Of a stretch of DNA of 64,000 nt, positions 25,331-32,672 are shown one piece after another. Made by a program: the position numbers and the translations under genes. The notes below the pieces were generated by a model, which ran no database searches, was not told the DNA's origin, and was given only the letters and a program-made list of their open reading frames with translations. Numbering within the stretch: the first letter of the stretch is position 1; the number at the start of each line of letters is the position of its first letter. This DNA comes from Candidatus Ideonella esbjergensis (GTDB lineage Bacteria; Pseudomonadota; Gammaproteobacteria; Burkholderiales; Burkholderiaceae_C): assembly GCA_016710065.1 (NCBI GenBank), contig JADJLP010000001.1, positions 62,001 through 126,000 of the forward strand. Reading direction: 5' to 3'.

Positions 25331-26391
25331 CGGCCAGCGACACCGGGGGCCTGGGCGCGCACCCGCATCGGCAGAGCGATCCGTTCCCCCTTCCGGCAGG
25401 TGCTGCGGTGCTGCGGCGATTGGCCGCGTCCGATCTGCAGGACTTTCAGAGTTACCGCAGCGATGCTGAGCTGGCACGGTTTCAGGGCTGGTCGCCGCAG
25501 ACCGACGCTGAGGCGCAGAAGTTCTTGCAAGCGGTGGCCACCGCGCCGTTGTTCGAACCTGGCGAGTGGATTCAGTTGGCCATCGCCCAGCCGCCATCGC
25601 GCAAGCTGGTGGGCGACATTGGCCTCTTTCTGGCGCAGGATGGCTCGTACGCTGAAGTGGGCGTCACGCTGGCCAGGTCGGCCCAGGGTGCTGGCTTGGC
25701 GACCTTGGCGGTGCAGGCCGCCATCAGCCTGGTGTTCGCCCGCACGACCGCAGCCCAGGTCATCGGCGTCACCGACCAACGCAACGCAGCGTCCATCCGA
25801 CTGCTCCAGCGTGTGGGCATGCAACTCACCGAGTCACGCGAAGCGTTGTTCAAGGGTGAGCCCTGCACCGAGTTGGTCTTCGCGCTGCAGAGGCCGCCCA
25901 GCCCGGCCGGGGCCTTGCCGCCCGTGGCTGATTTGCTGGTCAAGCTGCGCGCCATGGGCGTGGACGTGCCGGCCGGCCCGGTGCGCGCCGACGGCTATGG
26001 CGATTCGCCCGAGCTCTCGGCCGCGTTGCTGGCACTCATCCGAGCAGGCCGCAAGCGGGCCGGCACCAGCCTGCTGTGGGCCATGCAGGCCGAGGGCGAA
26101 GCGCTGCCGAAGGTGGGCCAGATCGAGATCGTAGTGGACCACCTGAACGAGCCCGCACTGATCACCCGCATCACCCATGTGGAAACTGTGCCCTACAACC
26201 AGGTCACGGCCGAGTACGCGGCCATCGAGGGTGAAGGCGATGGCTCGCTGGCGTACTGGCGCGAGGCGCACTGGGCCTTTTTCTCGCGTGAATGCCAGCG
26301 CATCGGGCGTGAGCCCGCGGTGACCATGCCGGTGGTGTGCAGTGTGTTCGAGGTGTTGAACGTGCTGCCGCGTGAAACGGGCACACCATGA
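25327..26391 (+). CDS. GNAT acetyltransferase fused to an ASCH domain
   Basis: A protein of 354 residues starting at GTG within the preceding stop (GTGA). Residues about 20-195 form a RimJ/RimL-like GNAT domain: RLAASDLQDFQSYRSD, EVGVTLARSAQGAGLATLAV with the acetyl-CoA loop, and DQRNAASIRLLQRVGM. Residues about 200-350 form an ASCH domain (KRAGTSLLWAMQAEGEALP, then IEGEGDGSLAYWREAHWAFF), a fold related to PUA that binds RNA or nucleotide. The two are usually separate proteins, so this fusion suggests acetylation of RNA or a nucleotide. Confidence 0.82.
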   Translation: MTASDTGGLGAHPHRQSDPFPLPAGAAVLRRLAASDLQDFQSYRSDAELARFQGWSPQTDAEAQKFLQAVATAPLFEPGEWIQLAIAQPPSRKLVGDIGLFLAQDGSYAEVGVTLARSAQGAGLATLAVQAAISLVFARTTAAQVIGVTDQRNAASIRLLQRVGMQLTESREALFKGEPCTELVFALQRPPSPAGALPPVADLLVKLRAMGVDVPAGPVRADGYGDSPELSAALLALIRAGRKRAGTSLLWAMQAEGEALPKVGQIEIVVDHLNEPALITRITHVETVPYNQVTAEYAAIEGEGDGSLAYWREAHWAFFSRECQRIGREPAVTMPVVCSVFEVLNVLPRETGTP

Positions 26392-26774
26392 GCATCGAAC
26401 TGGACCACACCCTGGTGTCAGCCCGAGACCGCCAGGCTTCGGCCGCCTTGCTGGCGTTGATCCTGGACGTGCCCTGGGCCGAGACCGGCGTGGGCCCGTT
26501 TTGCCCCGTGTACGTGAACGAGGGGCTGACGCTGGACTTTGACCAGGCCGAGGGCGCCTTCGCCGTGCAGCACTTTTGCTTTCGGGTCAGTGAGGCTGAA
26601 CTCGATGCCATCGTCGGCCGGCTCGTGGCCCACGGCATCGCCTACCGCAGCACGCCGCACGGGGCTGTGGACAGGCAGATCAACACCCAGCATGGCGGTC
26701 GCATCGTCTATTGGAGCGAGCCTGATGGGCATGTGTGGGAAGCGCTGACGCTGAGTTACGCGCGCCAGCGCTGA
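26388..26774 (+). CDS. VOC/glyoxalase-like protein
   Basis: A protein of 128 residues with the VOC fold: IELDHTLVSARDRQASA at the first metal strand, FAVQHFCFRVSE in the second and YWSEPDGHVWEALTLS at the end, holding His and Glu ligands. Overlaps the previous stop by 4 bp (ATGA). The substrate is unknown. Confidence 0.85.
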   Translation: MSIELDHTLVSARDRQASAALLALILDVPWAETGVGPFCPVYVNEGLTLDFDQAEGAFAVQHFCFRVSEAELDAIVGRLVAHGIAYRSTPHGAVDRQINTQHGGRIVYWSEPDGHVWEALTLSYARQR

Positions 26775-26829
26775 GCCCTGCACGGCAATTGCTATTGCAC
26801 CCCTGTCTTTGGTTCTGGACGGGACGTCC

Positions 26830-28332
26830 GTGTCTGCTTTCGCCCAAACGCGACCCAACGCCGATTCACGCTGGCTGAGCGATGCCGATCTGCGCCGTTG
26901 GCGGGCTTGCCCGCGCTCGCAGTGGCTGCATCGCCAGCAGGGCGACGCCGAGCAGGCGCGCGTGCCCGCGCCGGCCGAGCCGGACGTGGTGTTCGGCCCC
27001 GAGCCCGAGCAGGCGCTGCGGGCCTCGTTTCCCGATGCGCTGGTGATCCCCACGCCGCAGACCGAGGCCGATTGGCGGCAGGCGGTGCTGCTCACCGCCC
27101 AGGCTCTGGCCGACCCTTCGCGGCAAGTGCCGGGCGCTGCCATCCTGGGGGCTTGTGCGCTCAGCAACGAAGGCGTCATGGCGCGCATCGACGTGCTGCA
27201 ACGCGGCGAGCACGGCTGGCGCCTCTTCAAGCTGCGGCTGGCCACGGTGGCCGACGAGGCCGGTGTGGACGCGCTGGCGCTGTGGGCCCATGTGGCCGCG
27301 CGGGCCGGCTGGCGGCTGCAGAGCGTGGGCCTGCTGCTGGTGGACACCAGTTTCGTGTACCCCGGCCTGGGCTGCTATGCGGGCGTGTTCCGCGAGGTGG
27401 ATGTGGGCGGCATGCTGGGCTCTCGCAACGTGGCCGATTGGCTGGTGGGCCTGCGCCGCAGCGAGCAAGGCCCCAAGCCCGCGCCGCTGCTGGGCGCGCC
27501 CTGCACGCTGGCCGGTGGCTGCCGTTTTGTGGCCGAATGCCATGCCGGCGAGCCGCCCGAGCGTGCGGTGGATGCCACGCTGAGCCTGGACATTGTGGGC
27601 AAGGACCTGGCCTTCGAGCTGCGTCGCGAGGGCCATGTGGATTTGCGCAGCGTGCCACCTGAGCGCCTGAGCGACGCGCGCCACCGCCGCGCCCTGCGCG
27701 CCGTGCAGCAAGGCGCACCGGTGCTCGAGCAACCCTGGCCGCGCCACTACCTGCGGTTCGAGACCATAGGCTTTGCGGTGCCGGTGTGGGCCTGCACGCG
27801 GCCCTACCAGGTGCTGCCGTTCCAGTGGAGCTGCGATGTGGAAGCAGCGCCGGGGGTGTGGCACAGCCAGGGCTTTCTGGCCGACGCGCAGGGCGACCCG
27901 CGCCGCGCCTTTGCCACCCGCCTGCTGGCCGCGCTGGGCCGCACCGGCTGCGTTTTTGCCTACAACGCCGGCTTCGAGCGCAACCGCATCCGCGAGCTGG
28001 CGCAGCAGTTTGATGACCTGCGCGAGGCGCTGGAAGCGCTGCTGCCGCGCATCGTCGATCTGTTTCAGGTGGCACGCACCCACTACTACCACCCGTCGCA
28101 GGCCGGCTCCTGGTCGGCCAAGACGGTGTTCGGCATCCTCGCGCCCGAGCTGCACGTGGAGCGCCTGGCGCGCCGTGTGGAAGGCGCACCGCTGCTGGCC
28201 TTTGCCCAGTCATTGCAACGCGGCCTGCCGGCCGATGAGCGCGAGCGCCTGCGCAGCGCGCTGCAAGACCATGGCCGGCGCCGCACCGAGGCCCTGCGCC
28301 GCATGGTGGCGCTGTTCGAGGCCGCCACCTGA
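26830..28332 (+). CDS. DUF2779-type nuclease-like protein
   Basis: A protein of about 500 residues; the GTG at 26830 is chosen, with TTG 26809 as an alternative. The C-terminal part shows the DUF2779 pattern: VLPFQWSCDVEAAPGVWH, VFAYNAGFERNRIRELA, RIVDLFQVARTHYYHP and GSWSAKTVFGI. Such domains relate to DnaQ-like 3'-5' exonucleases, with the Asp in VDLF as a likely site residue. The middle has a cysteine block (APCTLAGGCRFVAEC) that may bind Fe-S or zinc, as in RecB-like nucleases. The bases in front of it share motifs with those in front of the AAA ATPase. Confidence 0.8.
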   Translation: MSAFAQTRPNADSRWLSDADLRRWRACPRSQWLHRQQGDAEQARVPAPAEPDVVFGPEPEQALRASFPDALVIPTPQTEADWRQAVLLTAQALADPSRQVPGAAILGACALSNEGVMARIDVLQRGEHGWRLFKLRLATVADEAGVDALALWAHVAARAGWRLQSVGLLLVDTSFVYPGLGCYAGVFREVDVGGMLGSRNVADWLVGLRRSEQGPKPAPLLGAPCTLAGGCRFVAECHAGEPPERAVDATLSLDIVGKDLAFELRREGHVDLRSVPPERLSDARHRRALRAVQQGAPVLEQPWPRHYLRFETIGFAVPVWACTRPYQVLPFQWSCDVEAAPGVWHSQGFLADAQGDPRRAFATRLLAALGRTGCVFAYNAGFERNRIRELAQQFDDLREALEALLPRIVDLFQVARTHYYHPSQAGSWSAKTVFGILAPELHVERLARRVEGAPLLAFAQSLQRGLPADERERLRSALQDHGRRRTEALRRMVALFEAAT

Positions 28333-28348
28333 GACGAGACAACACCCC

Positions 28349-28708
28349 ATGTACGCACGCGCCCTGTTCGACATCATCCACACCAGCGGCGACGCTGCGC
28401 TGCGCCTGCTGGAGGCGCTGGAGGGCGGCGCCGACGAGCTGTTCGACAGCACCAACACCCTGGCGGTGGTGGAGGAGAGCCTGCTGAATGTGGCGCACAC
28501 CCTGGCCCACTTGCCGCCGGTGGTGATGCTGCGCCTGTCGCAAACCGACTGGAACGGCTGGGCCGCGTTGCACAGCGCGCTGCGCCACCGTATCGAGCCG
28601 CGCCGCGACATCGTCTGGTACGCCGCCAGTGCACTGCTGCCCGCGACGCTGGTGCAGCTGGACCGCTTGCGCACCCAAGAGCCCGAGTGGTTCGAGATCC
28701 CCTACTGA
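28349..28708 (+). CDS. Unknown small protein (119 aa)
   Basis: It follows the DUF2779 gene by 16 bp on the same strand. The sequence (MYARALFDIIHTSGDAALRL, VLIE-less body, EPRRDIVWYAASALLP) is helical with no known motif, membrane segment or signal. A joint role with the upstream gene is possible. Confidence 0.6.
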   Translation: MYARALFDIIHTSGDAALRLLEALEGGADELFDSTNTLAVVEESLLNVAHTLAHLPPVVMLRLSQTDWNGWAALHSALRHRIEPRRDIVWYAASALLPATLVQLDRLRTQEPEWFEIPY

Positions 28709-28777
28709 CAGGCGCGCGGGGCTACCATGATGGGCCGCATTGAGCGCCCGCCACCCCATGCAGTTCAGGAGCGCCGA

Positions 28778-28921
28778 ATGGAGTCATTTGTCTGGGAACC
28801 CTGTTTCGTCACCGGCTTGGCCATGGTGGACGAGCAGCACCACCGCCTGGTGGACCTGATCAACCGTTTCGCGGTCGAGCAACTGGTGGGCAGCCTGGGC
28901 TGGCGATTTCTGGGTCGCTGA
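28778..28921 (+). pseudogene. Truncated hemerythrin N-terminus
   Basis: Forty-seven residues read FVWEPCFVTGLAMVDEQHHR then LVDLINRF, which is the N-terminal segment of a bacteriohemerythrin domain with the first His ligand. The frame soon ends (after QLVGSLGWRFLGR) before the remaining iron ligands. A ribosome site (CAGGAGCG) is present, so it could still be expressed, but it cannot form a di-iron centre. It may be a fragment of a relative of the hemerythrin kinase at the window start. Confidence 0.7.
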
Positions 28922-29325
28922 GGAGCACAGCCTTTGGGGTGGCGCGCGTGAGCGCGCATCGTTGGCCGATTCGCCGCGTCTGTTCGAGCGCAGTGAGCAC
29001 AGCGAACGTAGCGAGTTACGCGGCGCACCCCGACGGCGAGCACCGAGGGGAGTCGTCGCGCAGCGGCGACCGCCACAGCATGAGCCAGACCCGGCTGCCC
29101 GCCTGGCGCGGGCGCACACAAAGCAAGAAAACCTGGATTCCCGCCTGCGCGGGAATGACTGTTCTGCGCTGAACTGCGCGACACGGCGCTCAAACCACGC
29201 TTGGCCTTTGAACGCAATGCCGCATCAGTCCCTGGGCCACTTCTTGCAATGTCGGGTTTGTGCAGGCCAGACCCAGGCCGGCTGGCGTTCGTTTGTGGCA
29301 TTCATGACAAATCAGAGGCGTGGCG
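28922..29325. other. Gene-free region with one REP palindrome and a sigma-54-like site
   Basis: No gene is visible between the hemerythrin fragment and the YkgJ-type gene. One single palindromic repeat lies at 29134-29159. At 29233-29248 the sequence TGGGCCA-CTTC-TTGCA keeps the GG-N10-GC spacing of sigma-54 promoters and is 78 bp before the ATG at 29326. The -24 block is a poor match, and no exact TGT-N10-ACA was found, so a NifA-driven promoter is only possible. Confidence 0.45.
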
Positions 29326-30081
29326 ATGAGCACGGCACCCACTTCGTTTGGCGCACAAGACTTCTACCGCGACCTGCACCTGGTGTTTGATGCCACGCTG
29401 GCGCGCACCGCCGGGCAGCCGGTGCTGGTGGACGCGCTGCTGGGCCAGGCCTTCGACAGCTTTCACGGCAACGTGCCCCTGCAATGCGAGGACGAACCCG
29501 CGTTGGCGTGCCAGCGCGGCTGCGGTGCCTGCTGTTCGCTGCGCGTGGCGGCCACGGCCCCCGAGGTGTGGCTGATGGCGCGGTTTCTGCGCGCGGTGGC
29601 GCCGCGCTTGCTCGCGCGCGGCGTGGACTTGCTGCGCCGTGTGCGCGAGGCCAACGCGGCCACGCACGGCCTGAGCGAACCCCAGCGCGTGGCGCTGAAC
29701 CAGCCCTGCGCCTTCGTGGCCCAGGGGGTGTGCGTGGTCTACCCGGTGCGCACCCTGGCCTGCCGCGGTCATGCCTCGCACGATGCCCAGGCCTGTGCCG
29801 ACGCTGCACTGGGCCGCTGCGACGAAGTGCCCCACAGCCACGGCCATCGCCAGTTGCGCGCGCTGGTGCAGAACGCCATGCAGTCGTCGCTGCGCAGTGC
29901 CGGTCTGGCCTGGGGCTTGTACGAGCTGAACCAGGCCCTGGTGATCGCCGCCGACCACCCCGGCGCCGAAGCCGCCTGGCTGGCCGGCGAGGACGTGCTG
30001 GCGCCCGCCGCGCTGAATGAAGTGCCGGCCGACGAGATGGCGGCGGTGTTCGATCGCCTGCAGCCCACACCCAGACACTGA
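29326..30081 (+). CDS. YkgJ-family cysteine-cluster protein
   Basis: A protein of 251 residues carrying CQRGCGACCSLRVAATA (Cys-rich metal site), PCAFVAQGVCVVYPVRTLAC and later cysteines, the pattern of the YkgJ family of putative zinc- or iron-chelating proteins. AGAGG precedes the ATG. Such genes occur in or near several nif regions, so a metal-trafficking role is plausible but unproven. Confidence 0.85.
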   Translation: MSTAPTSFGAQDFYRDLHLVFDATLARTAGQPVLVDALLGQAFDSFHGNVPLQCEDEPALACQRGCGACCSLRVAATAPEVWLMARFLRAVAPRLLARGVDLLRRVREANAATHGLSEPQRVALNQPCAFVAQGVCVVYPVRTLACRGHASHDAQACADAALGRCDEVPHSHGHRQLRALVQNAMQSSLRSAGLAWGLYELNQALVIAADHPGAEAAWLAGEDVLAPAALNEVPADEMAAVFDRLQPTPRH

Positions 30082-30117
30082 AGGGTGCCAGGTATCCTTA
30101 CGGCCGAAGGAGCCGCG

Positions 30118-30548
30118 ATGTCACTGGCATGGACTGAATCCACCGAGGGCTTGGACTGGGGCGAACTGGAAGCCCTGTACCGTGCCGCCCCCCTGGGAAA
30201 CAAGAATGCGGTGGGCCTGAAAACCGCTTTCGGCAACAGCATGCACAGTGCTTCGTGCGCGAAGGCGGGCGCCTGGTGGGCGCGGGACGTGCTCTGGCGG
30301 ATGGCGTGGACTGCGCCTATGTGTGCGACGTGGCCGTGCTGCCCAGCCACCAGGGCACGGGCCTGGGCAAGGCCATCGTGGCGCGGTTACTGACACTCAC
30401 CGCCGGCCACAAGAAGGTCATCCTGTACTCGGTGCCGGGCAAGGAACCTTTCTACGCCAAGTTGGGGTTCAGGCGCATGCTCACGGCCATGGCCATCTTT
30501 GAAGACCCACCCGCAGCGCTGGCGCGGGGCTACATCGACGAGACCTGA
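30118..30548 (+). pseudogene. Frameshifted GNAT acetyltransferase
   Basis: The first part reads MSLAWTESTEGLDWGELEAL, then NAVGLKTAFGNSM, but the match continues in another frame as CFVREGGRLVGAGRALADG, DVAVLPSHQGTGLGKAIVAR and SVPGKEPFYAKLGFRRM. The switch falls near 30243-30250 and is explained by a loss of one base. The two parts together make one full GNAT domain of about 143 residues with the acetyl-CoA loop QGTGLG. Either a real inactivation or a sequencing error. Confidence 0.82.
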
Positions 30549-30563
30549 GGGGCCGCGAGCGCC

Positions 30564-30809
30564 ATGAGTCCATACGAACCACCGCAAGACTTGGGCTTTG
30601 CCTACCGCGTTCGCAAGAACGGCGACGTGGAAGTGCTGCACCACGGGCAGCTGGCGGCCACGCTGCGCGGCCATGACGCGGCCGATTTTGTGCAAGAGGT
30701 TCCGGACGCCACCAGCGCCGACGCCCAGCAGCTGATGGCCCGGCTGACCGGCAACTACAAGCGTGGCAACGAGCGTAGGGCTGCCAGCCACCCCCGCAAT
30801 CGGCGCTGA
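30564..30809 (+). CDS. Unknown small basic protein (81 aa)
   Basis: It starts MSPYEPPQDLGFAYRVRKNG and ends with a basic tail (KRGNERRAASHPRNRR). The middle (VEVLHHGQLAATLRGHDAAD) looks like a small beta-rich fold. No family is recognised. It is 15 bp after the GNAT pseudogene and converges on the nif-type gene at 30832. Confidence 0.6.
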   Translation: MSPYEPPQDLGFAYRVRKNGDVEVLHHGQLAATLRGHDAADFVQEVPDATSADAQQLMARLTGNYKRGNERRAASHPRNRR

Positions 30810-30831
30810 CGGTGGTGTGGGTGCGCGGCCT

Positions 30832-31110
30832 TCAGCCCACGCCACGCTCGATGATGCGCGGGTCCTCGTCGCCCGTCTGGATGGTGGTGCGGCACAGCGC
30901 GCCGCTGGCGTCGTATTCGTAGTGGTGGCTCATTTCCACCTCACCGTAGACCTGCTTGAGGATGCTTTGCACCCGGTCCTGGTCGTCGTAGCGGGCCTCG
31001 AACCAGGTGTTGCGGTTGCGCAGGTCGCTGGCCTGCAGCTCACCGGTCAGCTTGAGCGGCAGGGTGATGCCGGTGTAGCTGAGGAAGTAGCGGATGGCGT
31101 CGGTGGTCAC
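30832..31110 (-). CDS. Small nif-associated protein (92 aa)
   Basis: It starts at GTG 31110, 1 bp after the FmdB-type stop, and reads VTTDAIRYFLSYTGITLPLK, ASDLRNRNTWFEARYDDQDR and VYGEVEMSHHYEYDASG. This pattern looks like small uncharacterised proteins found near nif or dra genes, possibly the DUF6156 group; the name is uncertain. It is the last gene of the minus-strand dra operon. Confidence 0.75.
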   Translation of the reverse strand: MTTDAIRYFLSYTGITLPLKLTGELQASDLRNRNTWFEARYDDQDRVQSILKQVYGEVEMSHHYEYDASGALCRTTIQTGDEDPRIIERGVG

Positions 31111-31111
31111 T

Positions 31112-31360
31112 TCAAACCCGCTTGCCCTTGAGCAGCTTGGCCCGCTCGCCGGGCGTGTAGTGGTTGAAGTGGCCTTGCGCGTCGGCCGCCTTGCGGTTGG
31201 AGATGCGGATGGCCTCGATCTTGCCGGCCGGGGCGATGCGCGAGAGCGTCTTATCCACCGTGGTGCTGCCGCACTGTGGGCAGGTGGGCACGGTGCTGGC
31301 CCGCACGAGTTGCTCGAAGTCGTTTGCGCACTGAGAGCAGTGGAAATCAAACATGGGCAT
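31112..31360 (-). CDS. FmdB-type zinc-ribbon protein
   Basis: A protein of 82 residues with two CxxC motifs: FDFHCSQCANDFEQLV and VPTCPQCGS, the FmdB-like zinc ribbon. It starts MPMFDFHC and overlaps the NifO-like gene end by 14 bp. In nif clusters such proteins have no known role. The body after the ribbon is basic (KLLKGKRV). Confidence 0.87.
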   Translation of the reverse strand: MPMFDFHCSQCANDFEQLVRASTVPTCPQCGSTTVDKTLSRIAPAGKIEAIRISNRKAADAQGHFNHYTPGERAKLLKGKRV

Positions 31361-31814
31361 CGGGGGCTCCTGGTGTGGCCGGGGTGGCCGGGGTGGCGCA
31401 ATGTTCGGCGGGTGAGGCACAGCCTTCGAGTGTGGTGGCCCGGGCCGTGGTGGTGGGGGCGAGGCCGATCCACGCGGCCACCGCCGCCGTGTCAAAGCCC
31501 ACATGGCGGCTGCTGTCGGCGGCGTTGTGCATCAGCGGGCGGCGGATCAGCAGCGGCTCGCCCAGCAGCAGCATCAGCGCGTGGTCGGGGCTGAGCTGCT
31601 CGGGTTGCACCTCGCCGCTTTTCACGCGCGGTGCGGCGCGGTTGAACCAATCGGCCACCGGCAGCGGTGCCAGGTAGGCCAGCAGGCTCTCGGCCGTCCA
31701 CGGCGCGCTGAGCAGGCTGCGCACATCCAGCGTGTGGCCGGCGGCCAGCAGCGCGGCACGCTGGCGCGCGTTGCCACCGCAGCCGGGTTTCTCGAAGAAG
31801 GTGATGTGAGCCAT
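31347..31814 (-). CDS. NifO/ArsC-like nitrogenase-associated protein
   Basis: A protein of 155 residues that resembles the thioredoxin-fold ArsC group: FFEKPGCGGNARQRAALLAA near the start, with a single Cys (C12) instead of CxxC, then LMLLLGEPLLIRRPLM. It matches the nitrogenase-associated protein family that includes NifO, which in A. vinelandii influences molybdenum use. The last about 35 residues are a Thr/Ala/Pro-rich tail. Overlaps the FmdB-type gene. Confidence 0.8.
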   Translation of the reverse strand: MAHITFFEKPGCGGNARQRAALLAAGHTLDVRSLLSAPWTAESLLAYLAPLPVADWFNRAAPRVKSGEVQPEQLSPDHALMLLLGEPLLIRRPLMHNAADSSRHVGFDTAAVAAWIGLAPTTTARATTLEGCASPAEHCATPATPATPGAPDAHV

Positions 31815-31835
31815 GCGTGCTGGTCTCTCAGCCTC

Positions 31836-32672
31836 TCAGGCGGGTTGGGCCGCGCGTTTGGCGTGGGCGCGCAGCAACTGCAGGCATTCCAGCGTTGCGG
31901 CCATGTCCAGTGCGCTCATGTCGTCCTGGGTTTGCAGCGCGGCATCGGCGCCCAGCGACAACAAGGTGGCCACCACCTCGGCCTTGCCAGATGACGCGGC
32001 GTACATCAGCGCGGTGGCGCCGGTGAGATTGACGTGGTCCAGCGGCACGCCGCTCGCCACCAGCGCGCGGATCAGGCCGGGCTCGCCGTTCACACAGGCC
32101 AGCCACAGCGCGTTGTTGCCGTCGTTGTTTTCCGCGTCCAGCGGCACGCCCAGGGCCAGCAGCGCGTCCACCGCGTGGTGGGCGCCGCGCCATGCGGCGT
32201 GCATCAGCGGCGTGTTGCCATGCGGGCCGGGCAGGTCGGGCCGCATGGGGTTGTAGCCTTCTGCCGCAAGCCAGGCGGCCAGCGCGGCCGGTACGCTTGG
32301 AACTGCGGGCAGCGCGATGGACGCGCCCAGCACGTCGGTAGCAGCCACGGCGCCTTGCAAGAGGTCTTGAGGGTCCACCGCAGCCCAGCCGCCTACCAGG
32401 TCGGCCACGTCGGTGAAGCCGAAGTCGCAGAACATGCCGGCCCAGGTCTGGCTGGCGTGGCCGTGGTAGCAGTAGATCAGCACCGGTCGGCGCTTGGGCT
32501 CGGCGAGCAGCAGCCGCTCGTGGTTGCGGCCATCCAGGCGCAGGCTGCCGGCCAGGTGGCTCTGGGCATGGTGGCGGGTCTCGCGGGCGTCCAGCACCAG
32601 GGCGCCCGGCCGCGCGGCCAGCCAATCGCGCAGCTGTTGAGGGGCCAGGCGTTGGCAGGTGGGTTCAGACAC
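31836..32672 (-). CDS. Rhodanese-ankyrin fusion protein
   Basis: A protein of 278 residues. Residues about 10-105 form a rhodanese domain with active-site loop LIYCYHGHASQTWA (Cys in YCYHGHAS). Residues about 150-270 form ankyrin repeats: HGNTPLMHAAWRGAHHAVDA, DGNNALWLACVNGEPGLIRA and TGATALMYAASSGKAEVVAT. The GTG at 32672 is chosen because CAGGAG lies just upstream. It overlaps the SagB-type gene by 8 bp. A role in sulfur delivery or protein binding within the dra operon is inferred. Confidence 0.85.
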   Translation of the reverse strand: MSEPTCQRLAPQQLRDWLAARPGALVLDARETRHHAQSHLAGSLRLDGRNHERLLLAEPKRRPVLIYCYHGHASQTWAGMFCDFGFTDVADLVGGWAAVDPQDLLQGAVAATDVLGASIALPAVPSVPAALAAWLAAEGYNPMRPDLPGPHGNTPLMHAAWRGAHHAVDALLALGVPLDAENNDGNNALWLACVNGEPGLIRALVASGVPLDHVNLTGATALMYAASSGKAEVVATLLSLGADAALQTQDDMSALDMAATLECLQLLRAHAKRAAQPA

